A stretch of DNA of 22,773 nucleotides from WS-7 sp035635575 (GCA_035635575.1 DASQAV010000087.1:1-22773); one strand, 5' to 3'; counted from the stretch's first letter, positions 1 through 7,986 are shown. The notes: generated by a model not told the origin, from the letters alone. Made by a program: numbers and translations.

Positions 1-291
1 AAAGGTCACCCAGTCGACGCACTGGAGCGCGGCCACGAGCTCCAGGCGCTCCTCGAGCGGAAGGAGCGGACGTCCGCTTCCCTTCAGCTTCCGCGCCGAG
101 GGGTCCGAGTTCAGGGCGACGAGGAGGGTCTTGCCTGCCTCCTTCGCGCCTTCGAGATACCGGACGTGGCCCACATGGAGGAGGTCGAAGATGCCGTTCG
201 CGAGGACGAGCCCCTCGCGCTCCGCTGGATTCCGGTCGAGCCGTTCTTGCAAGGACGTGACCGTGAAGATCTTGCCGGCCAGGGCGCTCAT
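1..291 (-). CDS. rfaE2: D-glycero-beta-D-manno-heptose 1-phosphate adenylyltransferase (HldE C-terminal-type, stand-alone; partial)
   Basis: Ninety-seven N-terminal residues are visible; the C-terminus runs off the window start. The product is a cytidylyltransferase-fold nucleotidyltransferase. The signature ANGIFDLLHVGH, with HxGH at residues 39-42, binds the nucleotide phosphates. Downstream, LNSD and the R-PLLPLEER segment are typical of RfaE2. It converts heptose-1-phosphate plus ATP to ADP-heptose for LPS inner core or S-layer glycans, in the cytoplasm. Its ATG overlaps the stop of the preceding kinase gene as ATGA. The two activities fused in E. coli HldE are therefore adjacent separate genes here and are probably translationally coupled. 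The family call rests on both the motif and the kinase neighbour. Confidence 0.9.
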   Translation of the reverse strand, partial: MSALAGKIFTVTSLQERLDRNPAEREGLVLANGIFDLLHVGHVRYLEGAKEAGKTLLVALNSDPSARKLKGSGRPLLPLEERLELVAALQCVDWVTF

Positions 292-1343
292 CGCGTTATC
301 TCGGGAGGCGCGTGGGTGCGGATGGCTTCCTCGAGCTCCTCCTTGCTCACGGTCGCGGTCCCGCGCTTCATGACCACGACCGACGCCGCGTAGGTCGCGA
401 GCATGGCGGCCTCGAGCTGGGACGCGCCGGAGGCCAGCGCGAGCGCGGCGGTGGCGGACACGGCATCCCCTGCCCCGGTCACGTCCGCGACGTCCGACGA
501 GCCGACGATCGAGAGCCCGCGCGGCCGGTTCCCGCGCTCGAAGAGGAGCATTCCGTCGCTCCCGCGCGTGATCCACACGGCCTGAGCGCCGCCGTCGTTC
601 ACCAGCGATTCCCCCGCGCGCCGGAGCACCGGCGTCTTGAGCGAGGGAAGATGGAGCGCCTCCAGAACCTCGTGCTCGTTCGGTGTGAGGAGCGTGGCCC
701 CGCGGTAGGAGCGAAGATCGTAGCGCGAGTCCACCACGACCGGGACGCCCGCGCGCCGCGCATCCCGGATCGCGGCCCGCCGCACGCTTGGGCTCAGGAC
801 GCCGTAGCCGTAGTCCGAGAGCAGGACCGCCGCCGCCCGCCGAACCGCCTGCCGCGCCGCGTGCGCCAGCTTCCGCTCGTCCGCGCGGGTGAGGGCTTCC
901 GTATGTCCGCGGTCCAGGCGGACGATCTGCTGGCGCGCGGCATGGCTCGAGCCCGCGAGAATGCGCGTCTTCACGATCGTCGAGCCGGAGCCGTTGCGCG
1001 AGAGCCAGCTCGTCCCAAGCCCGCTGGCCCGGAGTGCCTTCCGGAGCGCCAGCCCCGCCACGTCCGAGCCCAGCCGGCCGACCACGAGCGGAACGCCTCC
1101 CAGGGAGCGAACGTTCATCGCCGCGTTCGCGGCGCCTCCGGGGACGCGGCGATCCCCTTCGTGCTCGAGGATCAGGACCGGAGCTTCCCGCGAGATCCGC
1201 GACGAGCGGCCCACCCAGTACTCGTCCAGCACGAGGTCGCCGATCACGGCGATGCTCTTCCGCCGGAAGCGGTCCACGATGGCGAGGAGCGCCTCGGGCG
1301 TGGGAGCTGCTTCGGGCTTGTGCGCGCGCTTCGCCGCGCTCAT
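288..1343 (-). CDS. rfaE1: D-glycero-beta-D-manno-heptose-7-phosphate kinase (HldE N-terminal-type)
   Basis: A 351-aa PfkB/ribokinase-family protein. The N-terminal GDLVLDEYWVG (about residues 35-45), the PGGAANAAMN substrate-binding segment (about 68-77) and the C-terminal DVTGAGDA (GAGD at 290-293, anion hole and catalytic Asp) are all intact and typical of RfaE1. It phosphorylates heptose-7-phosphate at C1 with ATP, the first of the two HldE activities. The reading frame stays open upstream of this ATG, but that part lies inside dxr in another frame. The ATG at 1343 overlaps the dxr stop as ATGA, which fixes the start. The gene ends with a 4-bp overlap into rfaE2. Confidence 0.92.
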   Translation of the reverse strand: MSAAKRAHKPEAAPTPEALLAIVDRFRRKSIAVIGDLVLDEYWVGRSSRISREAPVLILEHEGDRRVPGGAANAAMNVRSLGGVPLVVGRLGSDVAGLALRKALRASGLGTSWLSRNGSGSTIVKTRILAGSSHAARQQIVRLDRGHTEALTRADERKLAHAARQAVRRAAAVLLSDYGYGVLSPSVRRAAIRDARRAGVPVVVDSRYDLRSYRGATLLTPNEHEVLEALHLPSLKTPVLRRAGESLVNDGGAQAVWITRGSDGMLLFERGNRPRGLSIVGSSDVADVTGAGDAVSATAALALASGASQLEAAMLATYAASVVVMKRGTATVSKEELEEAIRTHAPPEITR

Positions 1344-2497
1344 CCGCGGGCCACGTTGGCGGCCGCCTCGTGGAGCCGGGCGCGGGCCCAGCGGTCCGCC
1401 TCGAGAATCGTATCCAGCGTAAGCGTCCCCTGCGGCCGGTGCGCGCCCAGCACCTCCTCCACCAGCGGCATCAGATCCCCGAACCGGATCTTCTTTCCGA
1501 GAAAGAGCCGCACCGCCTCCTCGTCCGCCGCGTTCAGCACCGCGGGCGACGTGCCGCCGGCTTGCAGCGCGCGGCGCGCGAGCGTGAGCCCGGGCGAGCG
1601 CAAAGGGTCGGGGCGCTCGAAGGAGAGCGTGGAGAGCTCGCTCAGCGGAAGCCGCGGAAGCTCCGAGCCCCAGCGCTCGGGCGCGCTCAGGGCGTAGAGA
1701 AGCGGGAGCCGCATGTCCGGAACGGAGAGCTGGGCCAGCACCGAGCCGTCCACGAATTCCACGAACGCGTGCACGATCGACTGCGGATGGATCACCACGT
1801 CGAGCCGGTCGGGAGAGAGCCCGAAGAGCCAGCGCGCCTCGATGATCTCGAAGCCCTTGTTGATCAGGGTCGCGCAATCCACGGTGATGCGCTCCCCCAT
1901 GGACCAGGTCGGATGCTTCAGGACCTCCTGGGGGGTCGCGTCCTGGATGGACGCCGGATCCCGGCGCAAGAAAGGCCCTCCGGAGGCCGTGAGCGTGACG
2001 CGGCGGACGTCCGAGATCGGCCGCCCCGCGAGGCATTGGGTTACCCCGCTGTGCTCCGAGTCCACGGGGATCAAAGTGCCGCCCGAGCCCTTGGCGAGGC
2101 TCAGGAGAAGCTCTCCCGCCAGCACGATCGATTCCTTGTTCGCGAGCGCGACACGTTTCCCGCGCGAGAGGGCGGCCACCGTGGCATGGAGACCGACCCC
2201 GCCCACGACCGCGTTCACGACCACGTCGACGCCGTCCTCTTCCGCGAGCGCGGCCAGCGCCTCCTCTCCCTCCAGAACCTCGCCGCGCTTCCAGACCTCC
2301 CGCGCCCGCCGGGCCGCTTCCTTGTCCACGAGCGCGATCCTCGGCACGCGGAATTCCTCCGCCGCGCGGATCAACCCCTCGTAGTTCGACCGGGCCGCCA
2401 GTGAGACCAGCCGGATCCGATCCGGGTAGGCCCGCGCCAGGTCCTGGGCCGCGGAGCCGATGGAGCCGGTGGCGCCGAGCAGGGCGACGCGCCTCAT
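1340..2497 (-). CDS. dxr: 1-deoxy-D-xylulose 5-phosphate reductoisomerase
   Basis: A 385-aa protein, the normal length. The N-terminus has the NADPH-binding GATGSIG (residues 8-14). Later come ALANKESIV, the metal-binding PVDSEHSG (Asp and Glu ligands), TASGGPF, the flexible-loop HPTWSMG (commonly HPNWSMG) and NKGFEIIEA. It converts DXP to MEP, the committed step of the MEP isoprenoid route, in the cytoplasm. The start at 2497 overlaps the cdsA stop as ATGA, and its own stop overlaps the start of the heptose kinase. The link with uppS upstream fits supply of isoprenoid precursors for undecaprenyl phosphate. Confidence 0.97.
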   Translation of the reverse strand: MRRVALLGATGSIGSAAQDLARAYPDRIRLVSLAARSNYEGLIRAAEEFRVPRIALVDKEAARRAREVWKRGEVLEGEEALAALAEEDGVDVVVNAVVGGVGLHATVAALSRGKRVALANKESIVLAGELLLSLAKGSGGTLIPVDSEHSGVTQCLAGRPISDVRRVTLTASGGPFLRRDPASIQDATPQEVLKHPTWSMGERITVDCATLINKGFEIIEARWLFGLSPDRLDVVIHPQSIVHAFVEFVDGSVLAQLSVPDMRLPLLYALSAPERWGSELPRLPLSELSTLSFERPDPLRSPGLTLARRALQAGGTSPAVLNAADEEAVRLFLGKKIRFGDLMPLVEEVLGAHRPQGTLTLDTILEADRWARARLHEAAANVARG

Positions 2498-3399
2498 CTC
2501 CGGAAGACCTCCCAGATCAGGAAGTAGTACACGAGCGGTGCGGCGAACAGGATGCTGTCGAACCGGTCGAGCACGCCTCCGTGTCCCGGGATCAGGCTCG
2601 AGGACTCCTTGGTGTCGGCATCGCGCTTGAGCAATGACTCCACGAGGTCGCCCAGCTGCGCGAACACTCCGACCAGGAGACCCAGCGTGAGCGCCGCGGG
2701 CATGGAAAGGTAGGGCGCGAACCAGGCTCGAGCGATGACCCCCGCCAGAATCGACGCCACCAGCCCCGCGATCGCGCCCTCCACCGATTTCCCGGGGCTC
2801 ACGCCCGGCGCCAGCCGGTGCCAGCCCCACGCGCGCCCCACCGTGTACGCCGCGGTATCGCACGACCACGCGAGGAAGAACGGAAGCAGTGCCATGGACA
2901 TCCCCTGCGCGTAGGAAACGCTGAGCGACCAGGGAAGCTCGCGGAGCGCGACCACGTGCGCGCCGAGCCAGCCGATGTAGAAGACGCCGAGGAGCGTGGC
3001 CGAGGTATTCACGAGGGTCTGCTTGCTCGCGCCGCGCCGAAGCTCGGCCAGGAGCATCGCGACGAGGAGCACGGTGATCAGCCCCGCCAGGTGCCATTCC
3101 TCGGTCTGGTGCGTGCGCTGCCGCGCGTAGACGCCGATCGGAAAGAGGAACGCGGCGAGGAATCCCGACTTCCAGTGCGGGAAGAGCCCCTTCGAGGTCA
3201 TCATGAGGTAGAACTCGCGGAGGGCCAGCCCGATGAAGAGAAGCGTGAATCCGAGATAGACCAGCCCGCCCACGCGCGCCATCAGCCAGAGGAGCGGGAG
3301 GAAGACGATCCCGCTCCAGAGACGCATGGAAAGCGTCGGATCCTTCGCGGGTGCTCGGTTCAGGACCGCAGCCGTTTCCACCGGCGCCACGGCCTCCAC
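2494..3399 (-). CDS. cdsA: Phosphatidate cytidylyltransferase (CDP-diglyceride synthase)
   Basis: An integral membrane protein that makes CDP-diacylglycerol from phosphatidate and CTP. About eight hydrophobic segments follow the start of the conserved part (RLWSGIVFLPLLWL). The C-terminal signature is visible as GKSVEGAIAGL, then QLGDLVESLLKRDADTKES and PGHGGVLDRFDS, with the Asp residues expected for metal and CTP binding. The start is uncertain. A TTG at 3429 would overlap uppS by 17 bp. The GTG at 3399 has GGGAG 4 nt upstream and leaves 13 bp after uppS, so I chose it (301 aa). The ATG at 3327 best matches the usual family N-terminus (277 aa). The residues before that ATG are Ala/Pro-rich. 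Confidence 0.93.
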   Translation of the reverse strand: MEAVAPVETAAVLNRAPAKDPTLSMRLWSGIVFLPLLWLMARVGGLVYLGFTLLFIGLALREFYLMMTSKGLFPHWKSGFLAAFLFPIGVYARQRTHQTEEWHLAGLITVLLVAMLLAELRRGASKQTLVNTSATLLGVFYIGWLGAHVVALRELPWSLSVSYAQGMSMALLPFFLAWSCDTAAYTVGRAWGWHRLAPGVSPGKSVEGAIAGLVASILAGVIARAWFAPYLSMPAALTLGLLVGVFAQLGDLVESLLKRDADTKESSSLIPGHGGVLDRFDSILFAAPLVYYFLIWEVFRR

Positions 3400-3412
3400 G
3401 GCGCTCCCGGGA

Positions 3413-4192
3413 TCAGCGCGTTCGGCCAAATCGACGACTTCTTCGCTGGAAATCGTACACCGCCTGGTAGAGGTGCTTCCGGCGGAAGTCGGGCCACAGC
3501 GTGTCCGTGACCCAGAATTCCGAGTACGCGAGCTGCCAGAGCAGAAAATTCGAGACGCGCAGCTCGCCGCTCGTCCGGATGAGAAGATCGGGATCGGGAA
3601 GCCCGTCCGTGTCGAGCATGCGCGCGAAGAACTCCTCGTCGACCGAGGCGGGCGTGACCCCGTTCGTGCGCGCCTGGACCAGGATCCGACGCACCGCGTC
3701 CACGATCTCCGCGCGGCCTCCGTAGGAGAGCGCCAGGACCAGGATCAGCCCGTCGTTTCCGGAGAGGAACTCCCTCGTGTCCTCGAGGATCTTCCGGCTT
3801 CGCTCCGGAAGGAGATCCACGCGCCCGATCGTGCGCAGCCGGACGTTGTTCTTCTTCAGCTCCGCGCGCTCGTCGCGCAGCACCTGTTCCAGGATTCGCA
3901 TGAGCCCGCTCACCTCGCGCGCGCCGCGGTCCCAGTTCTCGAGCGAGAAGGTGTAGAGCGTGAGCACGCGGATGCCCAGCTCGACCGCGCCTTCCACCGC
4001 TTCCCGGACCGAGCGCCGCCCCGCGCGATGCCCCATGAGGCGCGGCAGCCCCCGCCGCTCGGCCCAGCGGCCGTTCCCGTCCATGATGATCGCGATGTGC
4101 TCGGGCACGGGACGCTGCAGCACCTGCTCCAGGGTGGGAGCGGCCTTCATCGAGGCGGCTTTCATCGAGGGAGTCTTCACGGAGGTCATCAC
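3413..4192 (-). CDS. uppS: Isoprenyl (undecaprenyl) diphosphate synthase, cis-prenyltransferase
   Basis: A 259-aa cis-prenyltransferase. HIAIIMDGNGRWA (residues 32-44, catalytic Asp38) is diagnostic. The later motifs LTLYTFSLENW, ALSYGGRAEIVDAVR and the C-terminal DLLIRTSGELRVSNFLLWQLAYSEFW are all present. It makes the C55-type carrier lipid diphosphate for peptidoglycan and LPS from FPP and IPP. The N-terminus carries a small tandem repeat (SMKAA twice), encoded by an imperfect 15-bp duplication. Several Met codons (residues 1, 2, 10, 15) could therefore be the start, and no strong Shine-Dalgarno decides. It sits 123 bp after frr, behind a terminator-like hairpin. Confidence 0.96.
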   Translation of the reverse strand: MMTSVKTPSMKAASMKAAPTLEQVLQRPVPEHIAIIMDGNGRWAERRGLPRLMGHRAGRRSVREAVEGAVELGIRVLTLYTFSLENWDRGAREVSGLMRILEQVLRDERAELKKNNVRLRTIGRVDLLPERSRKILEDTREFLSGNDGLILVLALSYGGRAEIVDAVRRILVQARTNGVTPASVDEEFFARMLDTDGLPDPDLLIRTSGELRVSNFLLWQLAYSEFWVTDTLWPDFRRKHLYQAVYDFQRRSRRFGRTR

Positions 4193-4207
4193 CGGTTCTC
4201 ACATGCC

Positions 4208-4245
4208 AAAGAAAAAGGGCCGCCGGACGCGAGGTCCGTGAGCCC
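4208..4245 (-). terminator. Terminator-like hairpin between frr and uppS
   Basis: On the minus strand, an outer GGGC/GCCC stem and an inner CGGAC/GTCCG stem with a 5-nt loop (plus positions 4229-4233) are separated by a 3x3 internal loop. A TTTTTCTTT tract follows immediately. This is the layout of a Rho-independent terminator of moderate strength. It would end or attenuate the rpsB-tsf-pyrH-frr transcript just before uppS. Only about 15 bp separate it from the first uppS start codon. Confidence 0.55.
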
Positions 4246-4315
4246 GATCTGGATCCAACTCCATCCCGTGTACGACGGGTTCCGGTCCCGCCCTGCGCGG
4301 CGAGGATCCAGGGGT

Positions 4316-4870
4316 TTAGACCTCCATGACTTCGGCCTGTTTCTTCCCGAAGAGCTCATCCAGGGACGCGATGTAGCGGTCCGTCAGCTTCTGGATCTCG
4401 GCCTGGGCCTTCTTGGAGTCATCTTCCGAGATTTTGTGCTCCCTTTCCAGCTTTTTCAGTTCGTCGTTGGATTCGCGCCGGATGGTGCGGACGCGCACGC
4501 GGCCGTCCTCGATGATCTTCCCCAGGTGCTTGACCAGGTCCTTTCGCCGCTCCTCCGTGAGGGTTGGAAGGACGAGACGCACAACGGCGCCGTCGTCGGT
4601 GGGATTGAGCCCCAGATCGGAGCGCTGGATGGCCTTCACGATCTCGGGGAGCACGGCGCGCTCCCAGGGCTGGATCACGATCAGGCGGGACTCGGGGACG
4701 CTCAGGCTGGCGACCTGCTGGAGCGGCACCGGATTTCCGTAATACTCCACCTTGATTCCGTCGAGCAGGGAGGTCGTCGCCTTGTTCGTCCGGATCGAGG
4801 CGACTTCGTGACGGATCGTCTCGACCGCCTTCTTCATCCGATCCTCGGAGTTCTTGACCCTCGGGTCCAT
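4316..4870 (-). CDS. frr: Ribosome recycling factor
   Basis: A 184-aa protein of standard RRF length. Family blocks visible are the N-terminal helix ending VASIRTNKAT, LDGIKVEYYGNPVPLQQVASLSVPESRLIVIQPW split across the domain II junction, LPTLTEERRKDLVK and RVRTIRRESNDELKK. It splits post-termination ribosomes together with EF-G. A good GGAGG lies 6 nt before the ATG, within the last codons of pyrH, and only 1 bp separates the two genes. It is the last gene before the hairpin at 4208-4245. Confidence 0.98.
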   Translation of the reverse strand: MDPRVKNSEDRMKKAVETIRHEVASIRTNKATTSLLDGIKVEYYGNPVPLQQVASLSVPESRLIVIQPWERAVLPEIVKAIQRSDLGLNPTDDGAVVRLVLPTLTEERRKDLVKHLGKIIEDGRVRVRTIRRESNDELKKLEREHKISEDDSKKAQAEIQKLTDRYIASLDELFGKKQAEVMEV

Positions 4871-4871
4871 C

Positions 4872-5591
4872 CTAGACCTCCACGAGTACCCTGGTTCCCA
4901 CCGGATCGCCTCGCAGGGCGCGCGCCAGATTTCCCGGAACGGTGACGTTGAAGACCACGATCGGGAGCCGGTTGTCCATTCCCATCGTGAACGCAGTCAT
5001 GTCCATGACTTGGAGCCGGCGGTCGATGGCTTCGGGGTAGCTGAGCGAGTCGTACCGCACGGCGGCAGGATTCCGGACGGGGTCCTCCGAGAACACGCCG
5101 TCCACCTTCGTTCCCTTGAGAAGAACGTCGGCTCCGATCTCTACCGCGCGAAGCACGGCCGCGGTGTCGGTCGTGAAGTAGGGGTGTCCGGTGCCCGCCG
5201 CGAGGAGGACCACGCGGCCCTTCTCGAGATGCCGCACGGCGCGCCGGCGGATGTAGGGCTCGGCCAGGGCCCTCATCTCGATCGCGCTCAAGACGCGCGT
5301 GGTGAGCCCGCGGCGCTCGAGAGCGTCTTGCAATGCGAGCGCGTTGATCACCGTCGCGAGCATTCCCATCGAGTCCGCCGCGGCGCGTTCCAGGCCCTCG
5401 GCGGTGGCGGCCGTGCCGCGGATGATGTTCCCGCCGCCGATCACGATGCCGAGCTCCGTCCCGTCCCGGACTCCGTCCTGGATCTCCCCGGACAGGCGCT
5501 TCAGCGCCACGGCGTCGAGGCCGTGCCCCTGGTCCCCGGCCAGAACCTCACCGCTCAGCTTCAGGAGGACGCGGCGCCGGGCGGGGCTCAC
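4872..5591 (-). CDS. pyrH: Uridylate kinase (UMP kinase)
   Basis: A 239-aa amino-acid-kinase-fold protein that phosphorylates UMP to UDP. The N-terminal VLLKLSGEVLAG and IVIGGGNIIRG form the phosphate-binding region. Conserved ATVINALALQDALE, AGTGHPYFTTDTAAVLRA and LKGTKVDGVFSEDP follow, the last two near the UMP and GTP effector sites. The start is a GTG at 5591, chosen because it is 4 bp after the tsf stop and gives the standard N-terminus. The rpsB-tsf-pyrH-frr order is the one found in most bacteria. Confidence 0.98.
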   Translation of the reverse strand: MSPARRRVLLKLSGEVLAGDQGHGLDAVALKRLSGEIQDGVRDGTELGIVIGGGNIIRGTAATAEGLERAAADSMGMLATVINALALQDALERRGLTTRVLSAIEMRALAEPYIRRRAVRHLEKGRVVLLAAGTGHPYFTTDTAAVLRAVEIGADVLLKGTKVDGVFSEDPVRNPAAVRYDSLSYPEAIDRRLQVMDMTAFTMGMDNRLPIVVFNVTVPGNLARALRGDPVGTRVLVEV

Positions 5592-5595
5592 GAGG

Positions 5596-6192
5596 TCAGT
5601 TTTCCCCGATGCGGAACTTGGCGAAGCGGCGCACGATGATATTCTCGCCCAGCTTCGCGATGGTCTGGTCCACGAGATCCTTCACCTTCCGCTCCGGATC
5701 CCGGATCGTGGGCTGCTCCAGGAGGCAGATCTCCTCGTAGTACTTGTCGATCTTTCCCTCGACGATCTTGGCGAGGATTGCCTCGGGCTTCCCGGTGGTG
5801 CGCGCCTGCTCCGTGAGAATGGCGCGCTCGCGCTCGATCAGCGCGGGGTCGACGCTCTCACGGTCGACGGCCTGGGCGTTCGTCGCCGCCACCTGCATCG
5901 CGAGATGCTTGGCCAGCGAGCGGAAGTCGTCCGTCCGCGCCACGAAGTCGGTCTCGCAATCCAGCTCGAGCAGCACCCCCAGCTGGTCGCCGGGATGAAT
6001 GTAGGAGTAGATGATCCCCTGCTTGGCCGCGCGGCCGGATTTCTCCGACGCGCGCGAGAGGCCCTGCTTGCGCAGCACCTCGATCGCCTTCTCGATGTCT
6101 CCGTTCGCCGCGGCGAGGGCCTTCTTGCACTCCATCATGCCCACGCCGGTCCGCTCGCGAAGATCCTTCACGAGCGAGGCCGTGATCGTCAT
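5596..6192 (-). CDS. tsf: Elongation factor Ts (short form)
   Basis: A 198-aa guanine nucleotide exchange factor for EF-Tu. The N-terminal UBA-like domain has VKDLRERTGVGMMECKKAL, and the core has the TDFVARTDDF motif that inserts into EF-Tu. At 198 residues it is the short EF-Ts with one core subdomain, compared with about 280 aa in E. coli. The C-terminal VKDLVDQTIAKLGENIIVRRFAKF is intact, so this is not a truncation. AAGGAG lies 6 nt before the ATG. It is 55 bp downstream of rpsB. Confidence 0.97.
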   Translation of the reverse strand: MTITASLVKDLRERTGVGMMECKKALAAANGDIEKAIEVLRKQGLSRASEKSGRAAKQGIIYSYIHPGDQLGVLLELDCETDFVARTDDFRSLAKHLAMQVAATNAQAVDRESVDPALIERERAILTEQARTTGKPEAILAKIVEGKIDKYYEEICLLEQPTIRDPERKVKDLVDQTIAKLGENIIVRRFAKFRIGEN

Positions 6193-6247
6193 GCCCTGCT
6201 CCTTCCATACGGTATTGGGGTCGTTGCCTGGATGAACGCGAGGAGGA

Positions 6248-7012
6248 TCAGGCGCTCGCGACGACGTCGGGAACCGGAGACCCTTCCGCCGGCGGGTACT
6301 CCGGCGCCACCACGTCCGCTCCCTCCTGGGCTTCCTGGCGGGCGCCCAGAATCGTGTCGCTCACGAACCTCGCGAAGAGGCGGATCGATCGGATCGCGTC
6401 GTCGTTCCCCGGCAGCGGAAAGTCCACCACCTCGGGATCGCAGTTCGTATCGACCACGCCGATCACCGGGATCGCGAGACGATTGGTCTCCGCGACCGCG
6501 ATGCGCTCCTTCTTGGTATCGATCACGAAGATCGCCGCCGGCAGCGCGGTCATCTCTTTGATGCCGGTGAAGATCTTCGCGAGTCGCGTGCGCTCCTTGT
6601 CGATCTGGGATTGCTCTTTCTTGGAGAGCTTCTCAAGCGTTCCGTCGGCGTCCATCTTCTCGATGTCCTTGAAGCGGCGGATGTTGGACTTGATGGTCTT
6701 GAAGTTGGTGAGCATCCCGCCGAGCCAGCGCTCGTTCACGTAGGGCATGCCGCAGCGCTCGGCCTCGTCCCGGATCGCGTCCTTCGCCTGCTTCTTCGTG
6801 CCGACGAAGAGCACGGTGCCGCCCTTGCGGGACACGGTTTCCAGCATGGAGCGCGCGTCAGCGAGGGCCTTCAGGGTCTTCTGGAGATCGATAATGTAGA
6901 TGCCGTTGCGTTCGATGAAGATGAACTTCTTCATCTTGGGGTTCCAGCGACGGGTCTGATGCCCGAAGTGAACGCCCGCCTCGAGGAGCTCCTTCATGCC
7001 GATTTCAGCCAA
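6248..7012 (-). CDS. rpsB: 30S ribosomal protein S2
   Basis: The first 20 or so residues, MKELLEAGVHFGHQTRRWNP, are diagnostic for S2. The later FVGTKKQA, NERWLGGMLTNFKT and PVIGVVDTNCDP are standard. I place the start at a TTG (7012). It yields (M)AEIGMKELLEAG, matching the usual few residues before the MKxLLEAG block, and it has GGAGG exactly 6 nt upstream. The ATG five codons later has no Shine-Dalgarno at a workable distance. From the TTG the protein is 254 aa. The C-terminus is an acidic, Pro/Ala/Val-rich tail. S2 is needed for late 30S assembly and usually represses its own operon. Confidence 0.97.
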   Translation of the reverse strand: MAEIGMKELLEAGVHFGHQTRRWNPKMKKFIFIERNGIYIIDLQKTLKALADARSMLETVSRKGGTVLFVGTKKQAKDAIRDEAERCGMPYVNERWLGGMLTNFKTIKSNIRRFKDIEKMDADGTLEKLSKKEQSQIDKERTRLAKIFTGIKEMTALPAAIFVIDTKKERIAVAETNRLAIPVIGVVDTNCDPEVVDFPLPGNDDAIRSIRLFARFVSDTILGARQEAQEGADVVAPEYPPAEGSPVPDVVASA

Positions 7013-7018
7013 ACGAAA

Positions 7019-7023
7019 CCTCC
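7019..7023 (-). promoter_or_regulatory. Ribosome binding site selecting the TTG start of rpsB
   Basis: GGAGG on the minus strand lies 6 nt upstream of the TTG at 7012 and 21 nt upstream of the first ATG. This spacing favours the TTG. The site is also complementary to CTTCCGG at 7049-7055, which could mask it. Confidence 0.75.
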
Positions 7024-7138
7024 GGTCTTGGTCCGCCGCTCCTTCCACCCGGAAGACCCCCTGTTGAGGGAGACCGGCCCTCCGGTCCGGAGCGTGTGTG
7101 ATGGCGCCGCGTCCGCGACGCCTGCGTCTGAGATCCGA

Positions 7139-7525
7139 CTACCGCTTGGAGAACTGGAACCGCTTGCGGGCCGCGGCCTGCCCGTACTTCTTCCGTTCCT
7201 TCATCCGCGAGTCGCGGGTCAGGAGCCCTTCCTTGCCAAGCATGCCCCGGAGCGTCGCGTCGATGCGGAGGAGCGCGCGGGCGATTCCCAGCGAGATCGC
7301 GCCCGCCTGGCCGGTCGTGCCGCCGCCGCGCACGTTCGCGGTGACGTCGTACCGGTCCAGCATGTTGCTCGCGACGAGCGGCTGCGTGGCGATCCGGCTC
7401 AGTGCCAAGCGAGCGAAATACTGATCGAGATCGCGTCCGTTCACGGTGCGCTTGCCCGTGCCGGCGGCGAGCCGAACCCGCGCGATCGAGGTCTTCCTGC
7501 GTCCTGTTCCCATGAAATCAGCCAT
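7139..7525 (-). CDS. rpsI: 30S ribosomal protein S9
   Basis: A 128-aa S9 protein. GTGRRKTSIARV near the N-terminus, VNGRDLDQYF, GGGTTGQAGAISLGIARAL and the C-terminal RKRFQFSKR tail are all canonical; the tail reaches the P-site tRNA in the ribosome. The ATG at 7525 gives the usual four residues before GTGRRKTS, and GGGAGG lies 12 nt upstream. It follows rplM by 17 bp, the near-universal L13-S9 pair. Confidence 0.98.
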   Translation of the reverse strand: MADFMGTGRRKTSIARVRLAAGTGKRTVNGRDLDQYFARLALSRIATQPLVASNMLDRYDVTANVRGGGTTGQAGAISLGIARALLRIDATLRGMLGKEGLLTRDSRMKERKKYGQAAARKRFQFSKR

Positions 7526-7542
7526 CGATTGCCGTTGCCTCC

Positions 7543-7986
7543 CTAGGACCTGAGCCCGGTGCTCGGAAGCGGCCGCGGCGCCTGTGCGACGTGCGGATGC
7601 TCCGGCCCGGCGTAGATCTTGAGCTTCTTGATCATGGCGCGCCCGAGCTTGTTCTTCGGGAGCATGCCCTTCACCGCGAGGCGGATGATCTCTTCGGGCT
7701 TGTCGGCCTGCACGTCGCGGAACCGGGTCAGCTTGTGTCCGCCCGGATAGAGCGAATGTCTGAAGTAGATCTTCTCATCGCGCTTGCGCCCGGTCACGCG
7801 CACCTTCTCGGCGTTGACCACGACCACGTGGTCCCCCACGTCCAGATGCGTGGAATAGGTCGCCTTGCGCTTGCCCTTGAGCACGCTCGCGATCTCGCTC
7901 GCCAGCCTGCCCAGAATCTGCCCCTCGGCATCCACGACGTACCAGTCCTGAACGATTTCCGAGGCGCGTACGTTGTACGTGCCCAT
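7543..7986 (-). CDS. rplM: 50S ribosomal protein L13
   Basis: A 147-aa L13 protein, counted from the ATG at 7986. The start (GTYNVRASEIVQDWYVVDAE) aligns with the family N-terminus, and GAGGGAGG lies 8 nt upstream. A longer open frame reaching 8025 would add 13 residues inside the leader with no good Shine-Dalgarno. Further motifs are GQILGRLASEIA, GDHVVVVNAEKVRVTG, KGMLPKNKLGR and LKIYAGPEHPH. It is an early-assembly large-subunit protein. It is the first gene of the minus-strand ribosomal cluster and has its own promoter at 8044-8072. Confidence 0.97.
   Translation of the reverse strand: MGTYNVRASEIVQDWYVVDAEGQILGRLASEIASVLKGKRKATYSTHLDVGDHVVVVNAEKVRVTGRKRDEKIYFRHSLYPGGHKLTRFRDVQADKPEEIIRLAVKGMLPKNKLGRAMIKKLKIYAGPEHPHVAQAPRPLPSTGLRS

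Noticed and set aside
312..1697. Long plus-strand open frame (461 aa) opposite the heptose kinase and dxr
   Set aside because: It is antisense to two clearly identified genes; its Arg/Pro-rich product has no family features and is a usual by-product of high GC content.
3326..4945. 539-aa plus-strand open frame across uppS and frr
   Set aside because: It covers recognised genes on the other strand and runs through the terminator-like hairpin; composition is that of a shadow frame.
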